64,000 nucleotides of DNA from Leptodactylus fallax (lineage: Eukaryota > Chordata > Amphibia > Anura > Leptodactylidae), in contig CAMRHE010000652.1 of NCBI GenBank assembly GCA_947044405.1, positions 1 through 64,000 on the forward strand, read 5' to 3'. Numbering within the stretch: position 1 is the stretch's first letter; each line of letters opens with the position of its first letter. Position numbers and translations under genes: made by a program. Of this stretch, positions 1 to 9,859 are shown piece by piece. A model generated the notes under the pieces. That model was not told where the DNA came from. It made no database searches and worked only from the letters and a program-made list of their open reading frames with translations.

Positions 1-459
1 TGCTGAGACTACAGGATATTACAGACAGACCACTGTAAAGAGCATGCAGGCTGGATTATTATATTGTGATGCCACATGCTAGGAGTTAATGCCACTTGCC
101 AAACAGCCTCCACTGGTTATTCACACATGACAGAGCATGTGTGAGTGTTGGACTACAGAACCACATCAAGGACATGTGTGGTAAAGTAATCATTTCACCT
201 TTATCCCTTTTATTTTATTTGTACTGTATCTTGTAACTAGTAACTGTTAATGCTTGCATATATCTGCATATCTGTTCTGAACTGTATATGTTAGATGTTA
301 ATACCGACCCATTTAGGGGTTAATAAATATATAAAATTTAGAAAGCTTGTCTTGTATTTATCTGGTGAACCCGACATTCACTGGCGGTGAGTGTGGTTTT
401 ATATGAAAGAAGACTCAGGTGGGGCCACAGCGGTGTTGGCGCACGGAGGATCTTTCACA
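1..459 (+). repeat. Partial 5' LTR of gypsy copy 1
   Basis: The sequence matches the 3' portion of the LTR at 5702-6549 and ends in the same TTTCACA immediately before the primer site. It contains the shared AATAAATATATAAAATTTAG stretch near 322-342, a likely polyadenylation/TATA-rich zone. The start of the LTR lies beyond the window edge. Confidence 0.85.
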
Positions 460-460
460 T

Positions 461-471
461 TGGTGGCAGCG
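461..471 (+). other. tRNA primer-binding site (probably tRNA-Leu)
   Basis: TGGTGGCAGCG follows the LTR end after one T. It is complementary to the 3' end of a leucine tRNA ending CGCTGCCA plus CCA. Further complementarity (GTGGGAT) continues after a two-base bulge. The same site follows the LTR at 6551-6561 and, on the minus strand, next to the LTR at 46638. The tRNA identity is recalled from known tRNA-Leu(AAG) sequence and should be verified. Confidence 0.6.
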
Positions 472-662
472 TAGTGGGATCTTAGGATAAACGGCGTGTG
501 TTGGTGACCTATATCACTCACACGCTGGGGATTGTGGTAATCCTATGAGACAAGCTCGGTATTAAAGCAAGCATTAAGATACAGTGAAAGTTTGATACAG
601 TGCTGTTCCCCTCCCATATTCTTTGTATTCTATCCTATCTTTTATTTGGCAAATACCAGTGG

Positions 663-2084
663 ATGGCTAGTGGGCTCAGAAGCAGAGCCCCAGAACTGCT
701 GAACCAGGCTTTTGGAGATCCTGAGCGTATGGCTGAAATGGAGGCAGCCACAGCCATGCAGAGAATCGAGCAGAGTCCTGATTTTGGGGCTAGGCCAGGA
801 AGTGCGGCAAGCAGCCCAGTCCCAAGGATTACTTCACCAGGAGGGACCAGTAGCCCCAGCCTTGCTATGGGAATGGCTTCATACTGGCAAACGGCCCTGC
901 AGCAAGTAGGCACCAGTGACCTTAACACATACCTGCAGGTGTTGGACCGTATTCAGGGAGCTGCAGTTCACGAACGGCAGGCCGCAGAATGGCAGGCTGA
1001 TCGTGAGGCAGCAGAACGGCAGGCTGATCGTGAGGCAGCAGAACGGCAGGCCGATCGTGACGCTGCAGAACGAGAACGGCAGGCCACAGAACGGCAGGCC
1101 GATCGTGAAGCTGCAGAACGAGAGCGGCAGTATCAGCTGGAGCTCAAAAGAATGGAGCTCTCCCAGCAGGCACCGTCTGTCACTGCACACACTCCAGAAG
1201 CTCAAGTACCAAGGCTCCGATCCAAGGACTTTCCAATCCTTGAAACAAACGGGGATTTGGACTCGTTCTTACGGGCCTTTGAGAAAGTGTGTAAGCAGTA
1301 TCAGCTACCACAGATGGATTGGGTCCGTTACCTGGCTCCCCGGTTGAGGGGAAAAGCCCTGGACACTTACGCCAATTTGCCAGTTGACCAGGACTATGAG
1401 TCTGTTAAAGCAGCGCTGATCCGGAGGTACCAACTCACGCCGGAGCTATATCGTCGAAGGTTCCGAGGACTGCAGAAAAAGCCTTCAGAGAGCCATGAGG
1501 ATACAGCGGCCCAGCTGCGTGTGTGGTTCCGGGAGTGGACGGAGGGCAAGTCCATCACCTCGCAAAAAAGCCTTGCAGACCTCATGCTTCAAGAGCAGTT
1601 CTTGAACATTTGTACCGAGGAAGTGCAAAAATACCTCTTGGACCGAGAGCCCAAGGACCTTGAAACAGCCGCAGCAATGGCGGATCGTTATGTTGCCAAC
1701 CAGTTGCCGTGGAAACCTGCCAGCGACGGCTGGAGGAGGGGTAAGATACAATCTGTCCCGGGGAATCCTGAACCACGCTGGAGGTCACCACAGCCCTCTG
1801 CTTCCAGGTGGGGTAAGCCAAACTCTGTCCCGGGTGGGTCCTATATGTCCCCTGCCCCTCGAGCTCTGAGCTCCCCGGCAACCTCTCTCATACCCCAGGG
1901 AGAGAGCAGGCGGTGCCACACCTGTAATCAAACGGGACATTTTCAACGAGACAGCCCCAACCGCCCTAGGAACCCCCCTGCTCCCCAAACTACAACGGCC
2001 GGCCCATCTGTGTATCTGGGGCGAGGGAGGGGCCCCAGCTTAATGCTAACCGTCAACAGGTCACTGTGGGGGACAAAGTGGTGA
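663..2084 (+). pseudogene. gag: gag of gypsy copy 1, with SCAN-like capsid and CCHC-type knuckle
   Basis: The open frame begins at 600, but the conserved start is the ATG at 663 (MASGLRS), which is also used by the other two copies at 6753 and 46435. Residues counted from 600: ~120-185 are highly charged QADREAAER repeats, probably helical. Residues ~205-375 are the capsid; its later part (LRVWFREW, LMLQEQFL, then a DLETAAAMADRY helix) resembles the SCAN domain of vertebrate zinc-finger proteins, which is thought to derive from Gmr1-like gag. A zinc knuckle at ~437-450 reads C-x2-C-x4-H-x4-S, so the last ligand is lost. Relative to copy 2 one base is missing near 2010-2015, so gag ends early at 2084 instead of reading into protease. 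The structural role is virus-like particle assembly. Confidence 0.82.
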
Positions 2085-2617
2085 TGGGATTCCGGGACAC
2101 TGGGGCAGATGTCACGCTGGTACAACCAGATTTGGTCCCCCCAGACAGTATTATTCCCGGGAAAAATCTGACCCTACGGGGTATTGTATTGGAACGTTTT
2201 ACTGTACCCATGGCTTGTGTTCATTTAGACTGGGGTGCAGGAAAAGGAATGCGGGATGTGGGAGTGATGTCTGAGTTGCCTGCAAATGTACTGTTGGGGA
2301 CAGATTTGGGGCCTATGGTGTGCCAATATGCAGCGGGGGCTGAAAACCTTCCCTTTGAAATGTCTCCTCATACAGTTTGTGAAAATGCTAATTTTATTGT
2401 ACCTGTGGGAATACCTGCAGAGGGGGCTGGTAACCCTCCCTCTGAAATGTCTCCTTATACATTCTGTGAAAATGCTAATTCTAATGTATCTGGGATTAAT
2501 GTAGGTGTAAAGGAGCTGAGTGAGGACTGGGCTGTAGACCCGCCCACATCTGCGGGGGCCTCACCCCCCCCAGTCTGTGTCTCTATGCCTGCCAGTCCTC
2601 CCTCCAGCTCAGTGTGA
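2066..2617 (+). pseudogene. Retroviral-type aspartic protease region, gypsy copy 1
   Basis: The frame carries FRDTGADVTLV, the D-T-G active-site signature of retropepsins, followed by a second beta-rich stretch (NVLLGTDLGPM). It would process Gag and Pol. The active site lies about 12 residues into the open frame because the natural upstream continuation is in the gag frame. In copy 2 the two parts are in one frame. The C-terminal ~100 residues are low-complexity linker containing two related 'PPSEMSP' segments. The frame ends at 2617, again out of frame with integrase, so this copy could not make a normal polyprotein. Confidence 0.75.
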
Positions 2618-3332
2618 TAGAACCAATGCTGTTAATGATATTGCAAATGTCTGCCATGAAACTGTGAATGTTGTACCAGGTGGTTCGGTGTCTCTCTGGG
2701 CTCTCAGTGATGGTCCGGATGTAGGACGGACTGCTGGTATTGCGGTGGTTACCCGCAGTCAAAGTGCCAAAGGGGTGGAAAGCCTTCCAGCCTCTGCACC
2801 GGTCCCTCCGTCGCTCGGACACATTACTGAGACCACCTTGAGAAATTCCCCCACCCTAGAGCCGGAAGGGTCCGGCAGCTATGTAACATGCACCTCTCTT
2901 TTGTCTCACTCCAGCCAAGAGTTCAGAGAAGCTGTCCAAGCTGACCCTAGTCTGGCCATATTGAGGGAGCGTGCCGCTCAACCACCCTCGGAGTCTGACA
3001 AGGCCCGAGTCTACTGGGATCAAGGGAGGCTATATTGGGAAATGATACCCACCCAGGGGGAGGAAGGTCAGCTAAATGAGAGACAGTTAGTGGTACCCCA
3101 ACCTTACCGGAGAGAGTTGTTGCGGATCGCTCATGACATTCCATTGGCCGGTCACTTAGGGATTGCCAAGACCAAATCTCGCCTTAGCCACTTATTCTAC
3201 TGGCCTAATCTGGGGAAGGACATAGCTGGATACTGCCGTTCATGTGACGCGTGTCAAAGGATGGGCAAGGCGGGGCAAAGCTCCAAAGCTCCGCTGGTGC
3301 CTATGCCCATCATAGTCGAACCTTTCCAGTGA
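2577..3332 (+). pseudogene. Integrase N-terminal HHCC zinc-binding domain, gypsy copy 1
   Basis: After about 150 residues of linker, the frame shows the integrase zinc-binding pattern: H in RIAHDIP, H in AGHLGI, then C-x2-C in YCRSCDAC, with the typical FYWPNLGKDI between. This is the integrase_H2C2 domain of gypsy elements. The frame ends with a TGA at 3330-3332. The integrase core continues in the same frame directly after it, so a single CGA-to-TGA type change (CpG decay) is the likely cause. The domain lies before RT, not after it. Confidence 0.82.
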
Positions 3333-5798
3333 GTGGCTGTGGACCTTATTGGACCCCTGTCCATCCCCAGCCGCTCCGGTAAACGCTTCATCTTAACGGT
3401 AGTAGACTACGCTACTCGATACCCAGAAGCCGTCGCACTGTCCTCTACCCGGGCTGATGAAGTGGCCAAGGCTCTGGTAGGCATCTTCTCCCATGTTGGG
3501 TTTCCCAGAGAGATGCTCACAGACCAAGGTACCCAGTTCATGTCTGCCCTGATGCAAGGCCTGTGTAAGATAACCGAGGTGCAACATCTGGTGTCCAGCC
3601 CGTATCACCCGCAGACCAATGGTCTGTGTGAACGGTTCAATGGCACACTGAAGCAGATGCTTCGGATGTTAGTCGAGTCCCATGGGAGCGAATGGGAGCC
3701 TTATCTCCTGCACTTGTTGTTTGCTTACCGGGAGGTACCTCAAGCCTCAACTGGGTTCTCCCCCTTCGAGCTCTTGTATGGGAGACGTGTCCGTGGGCCC
3801 CTAGCTCTAGTGAAGGAGTCCTGGGAAGGAGATGCCACTATCCAGGGTGTGCCAGTCGTGGAGTATGTCCTGCGATTCGGTGACCGAATGCAGACGATGG
3901 CGCAGCTGGTGCATGACAACATGGTCCAGGTTCAGACCGACCAGAAACGCTGGTATGATCAGAATGCTCGCGAGAGGATATACCAGCCAGGGCAGAAGGT
4001 ATGGGTCCTAGTCCCTGAGCCTAAGGATAAGCTTCAGGCCAAATGGTCTGGTCCATACGTCGTGCACCGGCAGGTCAACTGCGTCAACTACCTGGTTACC
4101 ATTGACCCAGGCCGGAACAGGCACAAGGTCTTCCATGTTAACATGACGAAAGATCATCATGACAGGGAAGCCACTGCCTTTCCCGTATGTAGTCTGCTAG
4201 AGGAGGGCGAAGAGGAGGACCTTGTGGACATGCTCACTCAGTTGGGGGAGGGAAGGTCACCCCAGGAAGCGCAGTTAAACCCCCTACTAACTGAGACCCA
4301 AAGGTCACAACTTAACAGTGTTCGGTGTGCCCTCCCCGGGCTGTTTTCTGGAAAGCCAGGGAGAACTGACCGGGCCATCCACCACGTGCATACCGGGAAT
4401 CATGCCCCTATCCGGCGACCGCCATATCGCGTCTCCTCGGAAGTACGGGCCCAAATACATAAGGAGATCGGCGAGATGTTGGAAATGGGGGTGATTCAGC
4501 CCTCCCACAGTGCATGGGCCTCGCCTGTAGTCCTGGTACCTAAAAAAGATCGGACCACCCGGTTCTGTGTGGACTACAGGGAGCTCAATGCTGTTACAGT
4601 TGATGATGCGTATCCCATGCCACGCATCGACGATTTACTAGACTCGTTAGGTAAGGCCCAGTATTTGTCCATCATGGACTTGAGCCGGGGATACTGGCAA
4701 ATTCCCCTATCCCCAGAGGCACGGGAACGGTCGGCCTTTACCACTCCCTTCGGACTGTATGAGTTCACTGTCATGCCATTCGGCATGAAAAATGCCCCTG
4801 CCACTTTTCAAAGGATGGTCAATTCCCTGCTGTCGGGATGTGAACGGTTTGCAGCTGCATACCTGGATGATATCGCTGTCTTCAGCTCCACTTGGGAAGA
4901 ACACCTACAACACCTGGCGCAGGTGTTGAGGCGGGTTCACCATGCGGGCTTGACCATCAAACCAGAGAAGTGTCAGCTGGGCATGCGTGAGGTCCAGTAC
5001 CTGGGACACCGGGTGGGTGGGGGAACCTTGAGGCCAGAGCCTGAGAAGCTGGAGGCAATCACCACATGGCCAACCCCCCGGACCAAGCGACAGGTGATGT
5101 CTTTCCTGGGCACAGCAGGGTACTACAGGAAGTTCGTCCCGAACTATAGTGCCCTTGCTGCTCCTCTGACAGACCTCACCAAGAAGAAGTTGCCGCAAAC
5201 CGTCCAATGGACGGATACCTGTGAGCACTCCTTCCAGGCCCTGAAGGCAGCCCTGGCAAGCGGTCCTGTACTTCAAGCGTACAATGAATCTCATCCACTT
5301 GTATTACAGACCGACGCCAGCACCTACGGTCTCGGTGCCGTGCTGAGCCAGATTGACTCTGCGGGGAAAGAGCACTCAGTGCAGTACCTCAGTAGAAAGC
5401 TTCTGCCGCGGGAGGTGGCCTACGCCACAGTGGAGAAGGAATGCCTGGCAATTGTTTGGGCCCTGCAGCATCTGCAGCCTTACTTGTATGGGCGCCACTT
5501 CACCGTGATGACGGACCACAACCCTTTGATCTGGATAAAGCGTATCGCAGGTCAGAATGGGCGATTGTTGCGCTGGAGCCTGGTGCTCCAGCAATACAAT
5601 TTCAACATTCGGCACAAGCCCGGCGCGGTGAAGCGGCAGAGGTGCTCTCAGAAGAGGGGCACAGGCCCCTACTTCCTACAAGCCCCATCTAAAGGGGGAG
5701 GTGTGATGATTCTGCTTAAATATGGCTGTAACCCAAAGCTGTATTTTATTTTGGTCTCTGGGTATAGTGTCTCCCTTCTTGCTTGCACTCATTCATAA
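3333..5798 (+). pseudogene. pol: Integrase core, reverse transcriptase and RNase H, gypsy copy 1
   Basis: One continuous frame carries three enzymes in the order IN-RT-RH. The integrase core has VDLIGPL (first D), LTDQGTQF (second D) and CERFNGTLK (E), followed by a GPY/F-type module (KWSGPYVV). RT begins near residue 345 with PPYRVS and has RFCVDYRELN, MDLSRGYWQI, FTVMPFGMKNAP and the catalytic YLDD at about residue 512. RNase H has LQTDAS, the catalytic E in ATVEKECLA and TDHNPL. The protein should end with an ALSR-type motif after HKPG but instead reads into LTR-proximal sequence near 5625, so the C-terminus is altered. The residues after ~5700 come from the LTR. No initiator is expected, because the frame belongs to a polyprotein whose upstream part is broken by a TGA. 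Confidence 0.9.
5691..5701 (+). other. Polypurine tract of gypsy copy 1
   Basis: AAAGGGGGAGG sits directly before the LTR start TGTGATGATTC. The same tract, reversed, lies at 44119-44131 beside the minus-strand element. It would prime plus-strand DNA synthesis. Confidence 0.75.
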
Positions 5799-6549
5799 GG
5801 TGCGCAGATACAATAGGGCTTTGTATCCATCCCAGCAGGGACCCATTGTATTCCTACACAGCTCTGAGGGATCAAACAAACATGCATTGATCAGTCTGCA
5901 CTGGTTGATCAGATATGGCTGATAACATTGTATCATTCCACTTAGTCTCAGCTCAATACAAAGGATCTGGACTTGAGTGGATTATTCAATCAGACCTGCT
6001 GCCGCCGGTGACCTCATTCTGGGAGGTGGCATAAAGGGTATAAAAGATGAGGTAAGAGGCAATGGGAGGAGATTGTGCTGGGAGATTACAGACAGACTAC
6101 AGGAGATTGGGCTGAGACCACAAGAGTTTACTGAGAGACTGTGATGAGAGCATGCAGGCTGGATTGTTATTATTAATGCCACATGCCAAGAAGCCTCCAC
6201 TGGGTGATTCACACATGACAGAGCATGTGTGAGTGTTGGACTATAGAGCCACATCAAGGAGATGCGTGGTAAAGTAACTATTTCAATGTTATTCCCTTTT
6301 TATTTTTATTGTACTGTATCTTGTAACTAGTAACTGTTAATGCTTGTATATATCTGCATATCTGTTCTGAACTGCATGTGTTAAATGTTAATACCGACCC
6401 ATCTAGGGGTTAATAAATATATAAAATTTAGAAAGCTTGTCTTGTATTTATCTTGTGAACCCAACATTCACTGGCGGTGAGTGTGGTTTTATATGAAAGA
6501 AGACTCAGGTGTGGCCACAGCGGTGTTGGCGCACTGAGGATCTTTCACA
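5702..6549 (+). repeat. 3' LTR of copy 1, also serving as 5' LTR of copy 2
   Basis: 848 bp from TGTGATGATTC to TCTTTCACA, with TG...CA ends, a preceding purine tract and a following primer-binding site. It aligns with the 909-bp LTRs at 43210-44118 and 46638-47546 (minus strand) but is shorter and more diverged. TATAAAAGATGAGG near 6038 is a plausible promoter, and AATAAATATATAAAATTT near 6410 is a plausible RNA end signal. Confidence 0.88.
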
Positions 6550-8007
6550 TTGGTGGCAGCGTGGTGGGATCTTAGGATAAACAGTGTGTGTTGGTGACCT
6601 TTATCACTCACATGCTGGGGATTATGGTAATCCTATGAGACAAGCTCGGTATTAAAGCAAGCATTAAGATACAGTGAAAGTTTGATACAGTGCTGTTCCC
6701 CTCCCTTACTCTTTGTATTCTATCCTATCTTTTATTTGGCAAATACCAGTGGATGGCTAGTGGGCTCAGAAGCAGAGCCCAGAACTGCTGAACCAGGCTT
6801 TTGGAGATCCTGAGCGTATGGCTGAAATGGAGGCAGCCACAGCCATGCAGAGAATCGAGCAGAGTCCGGATTTTGGGGCTAGGCCAGGAAGTGCGGCAAG
6901 CAGCCCGGTCCCAAGGATTACTTCACCAGGAGGGACCAGTAGCCCCAGCCTTGCTATGGGAATGGCTTCATACTGGCAAACGGCCCTGCAGAAAGTAGGC
7001 ACCAGTGACCCTAACACATACCTGCAGGTGTTGTGCCGCTTTCAGGAAGCTGTAGAATGAGAACGGCAGGCTGATCGTGAGGCTGCTGAGCGACAGGCAG
7101 AGAGAGAGAGAGAGGAAGGCTGCTGAGCACCAGGCAGAGAGAGAGAGGAAGGCTGCTGAACAACAGGCTGCTGAGCAACAGGCCGAGAGGGAGTTTCAGC
7201 TTGAGCTCAAAAGGATGGAGCTCTCCCAGCAAGCACAAACTCCAACAACCCTGCAGAGACCCTCAAGTTGGAAGGAGAAGCCAGGCCGAAGTTCACCACA
7301 GCCGTCTGTCGTCAGGTCGGGTGAGACAAACTATGCCCCGGGTGGTCCCTCCCCTGTCCCAAGAACTCTGGGCACCCTAGTGACCTTCCCCAAACCCCAA
7401 GGGGAGGTGCGGCACGGCCATGCCTGTAACCAGACAGGACATTTCAAGGAGGAGTGCCCCAACCACCCTGAGAACTTCCCTGTTTCCCAAGCCACAGCAG
7501 GTGGCCCATCTGTGTATCTAGTTGCGAGGGAGGGGCCCCAGCTTAATGCTAACTGTCAACAGGTCACTGTGGGGGACAAAGTGGTGATGGGATTCCGGGA
7601 CACTGGGGCAGATGTCACGCTGGTACAACCAGATTTGGTCCCCCCCAGACAGTATTATTCCCGGGAAAACTCTGACCCTACGGGGTATTGGATTGGAACG
7701 TTTTACTGTACCCATGGCTTGTGTTCATTTAGACTGGGGTGCAGGGAAAGGAATGCGGGATGTGGGAGTGATGTCTGAGTTGTCTGCCAATGTACTGTTG
7801 GGGACAGATTTGGGGCCTATGGTGTGCCAATATGCAGCGGGGGCTAATCACCCTCCCTCTGAAATGTCTCCTCAAACAGTTTGTGAAGATGCTAATTTTA
7901 TTGAACCTGTGGGAATACCTGCAGAGGGGGCTGGTAACCCTCCCTCTGAAATGTCTCCTTATACATTCTATGAAAATGCTAATGCTACTGTCTCTGGAAT
8001 TAATGTA
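6550..8007 (+). mobile_element. Gypsy copy 2, internal region only, truncated at 8007
   Basis: It starts with the primer-binding site right after the shared LTR and aligns with copy 1 through the protease linker. At the TAATGTA where copy 1 continues GGTGTAAAGG (about 2499-2515), this copy switches to CAGTCATGG at 8008. The central gag region coding for the capsid is missing, as in the minus-strand copy at 43210-47546. There is no second 3' LTR. Confidence 0.82.
6753..8007 (+). pseudogene. gag-protease of gypsy copy 2, capsid deleted, several frameshifts
   Basis: The start ATG at 6753 corresponds to 663 of copy 1. A missing C in the AGAGCCC run near 6778 shifts the frame; reading resumes at 6818, stops at a TGA at 7058-7060 (probably CGA decay) and is shifted again by an AG-run change near 7105. 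From 7077 to 7778 gag and protease are in one frame: knuckle (GHAC-x4-H-x4-C, first Cys replaced by Gly), then FRDTGADVTLV. The ~170-residue SCAN-like capsid of copy 1 is absent; charged repeats join directly to a proline/serine-rich linker. An extra C in the CCCCCC run near 7640 shifts the frame after the active site. Confidence 0.75.
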
Positions 8008-8310
8008 CAGTCATGGCCAAAAGTTTTGAGAATGATACAAATATTAATTTTTACAAAGTCTACTGCTTCAGTTTTTCTAATGGCAATTTGCATATACTCC
8101 AGAATGTTATAAAGAGTGATCAGCTTAACAGCAATTACTTGCAAAGTCAATACATCACAGTTAGAGAAATAGCACACAGGAATATGCATAGAAAGACAGT
8201 ATTAATAAATGACAGTATATCAGAAACCAGATGTAAACATGAGTATGCATTTTCACAAAGGGATTATGAAGCCTTTGCACAATGTTGTAGAGGGGTGAAC
8301 ACTACATAAT
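8008..8310 (+). mobile_element. Tc1-like terminal fragment
   Basis: It begins CAGTCATGGCCAAAAGTTTT immediately after a TA, at the exact breakpoint of gypsy copy 2. The CAG start and the CCAAAAGTTT core resemble the ends of the Tc1 elements at 17749 and 56547. No transposase is readable and the far end is not clear; a short imperfect palindrome (TAATGTCC near 8308, GGGACATTA near 8378) lies between it and the zinc-finger remnant. Confidence 0.5.
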
Positions 8311-8390
8311 GTCCTAATGCATCGCATTGGCACAGGGCACACGAGGGCCCAAAAATCTGACAATTAATGGCCGTACTGGGACATTACATA

Positions 8391-8898
8391 TGCAAGATGT
8401 GATTCCTGGCTAAAACATTTCCCACATTCTGAGCAAGAAAAAGGCTTCTCTCCTGTGTGAATTTTCTCATGGGCTTTAAAGAGATGATTTCCGTTCAAAA
8501 CATTTCCCACATTCGGGGCAAGAAAAAGGCTTCTCCCCTGTGTGAATTTTCAGATGACATGCAAGATGTGATTTGTCGTGAAAACCTTTCCCACATTCTA
8601 AACATGAAAATGGCTTCTCTCCTGTGTGAATTCTCAGATGTTTTGCAAGATTTGATTCATGCCCAAAACATTTCCCACGTTCAGAACAGGAAAATGGCTT
8701 CTCCCCTGTGTGGGTTCTTACATAAATCACAAGATGTGATTTGCAGCCGAAGCATTTCCCACATTCAGGACATGAAAATGGGTTTTCATTTTTATGAATT
8801 CTCTCATGTACGGATAGATTAGATGTCATGGTTAATGTTTCCCACATGCAGAACCACCAAATGTTTCCCCAGTAAACATCCAGGTCTTTTTGTGCCAA
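8391..8898 (-). pseudogene. C2H2 zinc-finger remnant, unit A
   Basis: A minus-strand frame of 140 residues (8476-8898) contains four finger units with HTGEKPFSC linkers, then breaks at an extra T near 8480; a fifth finger follows out of frame and is cut near 8390. Two fingers are damaged: one has Tyr for the first His (VIYVRTH) and one has Arg for the second Cys (SERGK). The intact paralogue in unit B has 14 fingers. The upstream part reads in frame through MTSNL to MAQKDL. Presumed original role was DNA binding in the nucleus; this copy should not work. Confidence 0.82.
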
Positions 8899-9224
8899 TC
8901 TGCTATTATCTTCTCTTTTATATCCGGGAGTTGTCTATGGAGCTGCTCATCCAGTCACCACCTGCAAAATGAATCAGAATTTTTTCTAAACAAAACATTT
9001 CAGATGTAATAAATTACCAAGACATGTAGCAAAATAGTCACCAAATCACAATATGAGGTATTCTTTTCACTACTTATAGATTACAGTTTCAGTAGAAAGT
9101 ATAAATAGGTGAACCTATCAAGATTCATTTACTTCCGGGTTTGGGTAGCCAGATTTGTTTTGGGTCGAACAAGTTCAGTACGAAACATAACTGATCTTAA
9201 AACATAGTGTACAACACTCGTATG

Positions 9225-9775
9225 GCTCCTAGGAATCTGACTATAAAACATAGTGTATGACACTGTCAGGGCTCCTAGTACTATATATCTATAAAACATA
9301 GTGTATGACACTGCCAGGACTCCTAGGACTATATATCTATAATACATAGTGTATGACACTGTCAGGGCTCCTAGGACTATATATCTATATAACATAGTGT
9401 ATAACACTGTCAGGACTAGGACTATATATCTATAATACATAGTGTATGACACTTTCAGGGCTCCTAGGACTATATATTTATAATACATAGTGTATGACAC
9501 TTTCAGGGCTCCTAGGACTATATATCTATAATACATAGTGTATGACACTGTCAGGGCTCCTAGGACTATATATCTATAAAACATAGTGTATGACACTGTC
9601 AGGGCTCCTAGGACTATATATCTATAATACATAGTGTATGACACTGTCAGGACTCCTAGGACTATATATCTATAAAACATAGTGTAGGACACTGTCAGGG
9701 CTATTAGGACTATATAGCTATAAAACATAGTGTAGAATACTTTTATGGCTCCTAGTAACTTATCTATAAAACATA
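9225..9775. repeat. ~44-bp minisatellite
   Basis: About 11-12 imperfect head-to-tail copies of a unit containing CATAGTGTATGACACTGTCA and GGGCTCCTAGGACTATATAT. The 217-residue minus-strand open frame over it is a by-product of the repeat. Unit B keeps only one or two copies (about 42500-42570), so the array expanded in A or contracted in B. Confidence 0.9.
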
Positions 9776-9859
9776 ACAACAAACAATTTGGTCAGCACTG
9801 CCAAAAAATATGAACACTATGGTTTATAGATATGTTCTTAGGAGCCCTGACGGTATTAT

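Larger units (their letters stand above)
1..6549 (+). mobile_element. Gmr1-type Ty3/gypsy LTR retrotransposon, copy 1 (5' end outside window)
   Basis: The parts run in order: a partial 5' LTR (1-459), a tRNA primer site, gag, an aspartic protease, integrase, reverse transcriptase/RNase H, a purine tract and a 3' LTR. The RT is clearly of Ty3/gypsy type, but integrase lies upstream of RT, which is the order of Ty1/copia. That combination is known for the Gmr1 group of deuterostome gypsy elements. The copy is dead: gag and protease are out of frame with each other, protease and the integrase N-terminus are in different frames, and an in-frame TGA at 3330-3332 splits integrase. Family assignment is from motifs and gene order only. 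Confidence 0.88.

Noticed and set aside
3333..5798. Integrase-before-RT order as an assembly artefact or a copia element
   Set aside because: Both enzymes are in one uninterrupted frame, and RT and RNase H motifs are of gypsy type.
9129..9782. 217-residue minus-strand frame with YRYIVLGALTVSYTM repeats
   Set aside because: It is a translation of the 44-bp minisatellite; unit B has no such frame.
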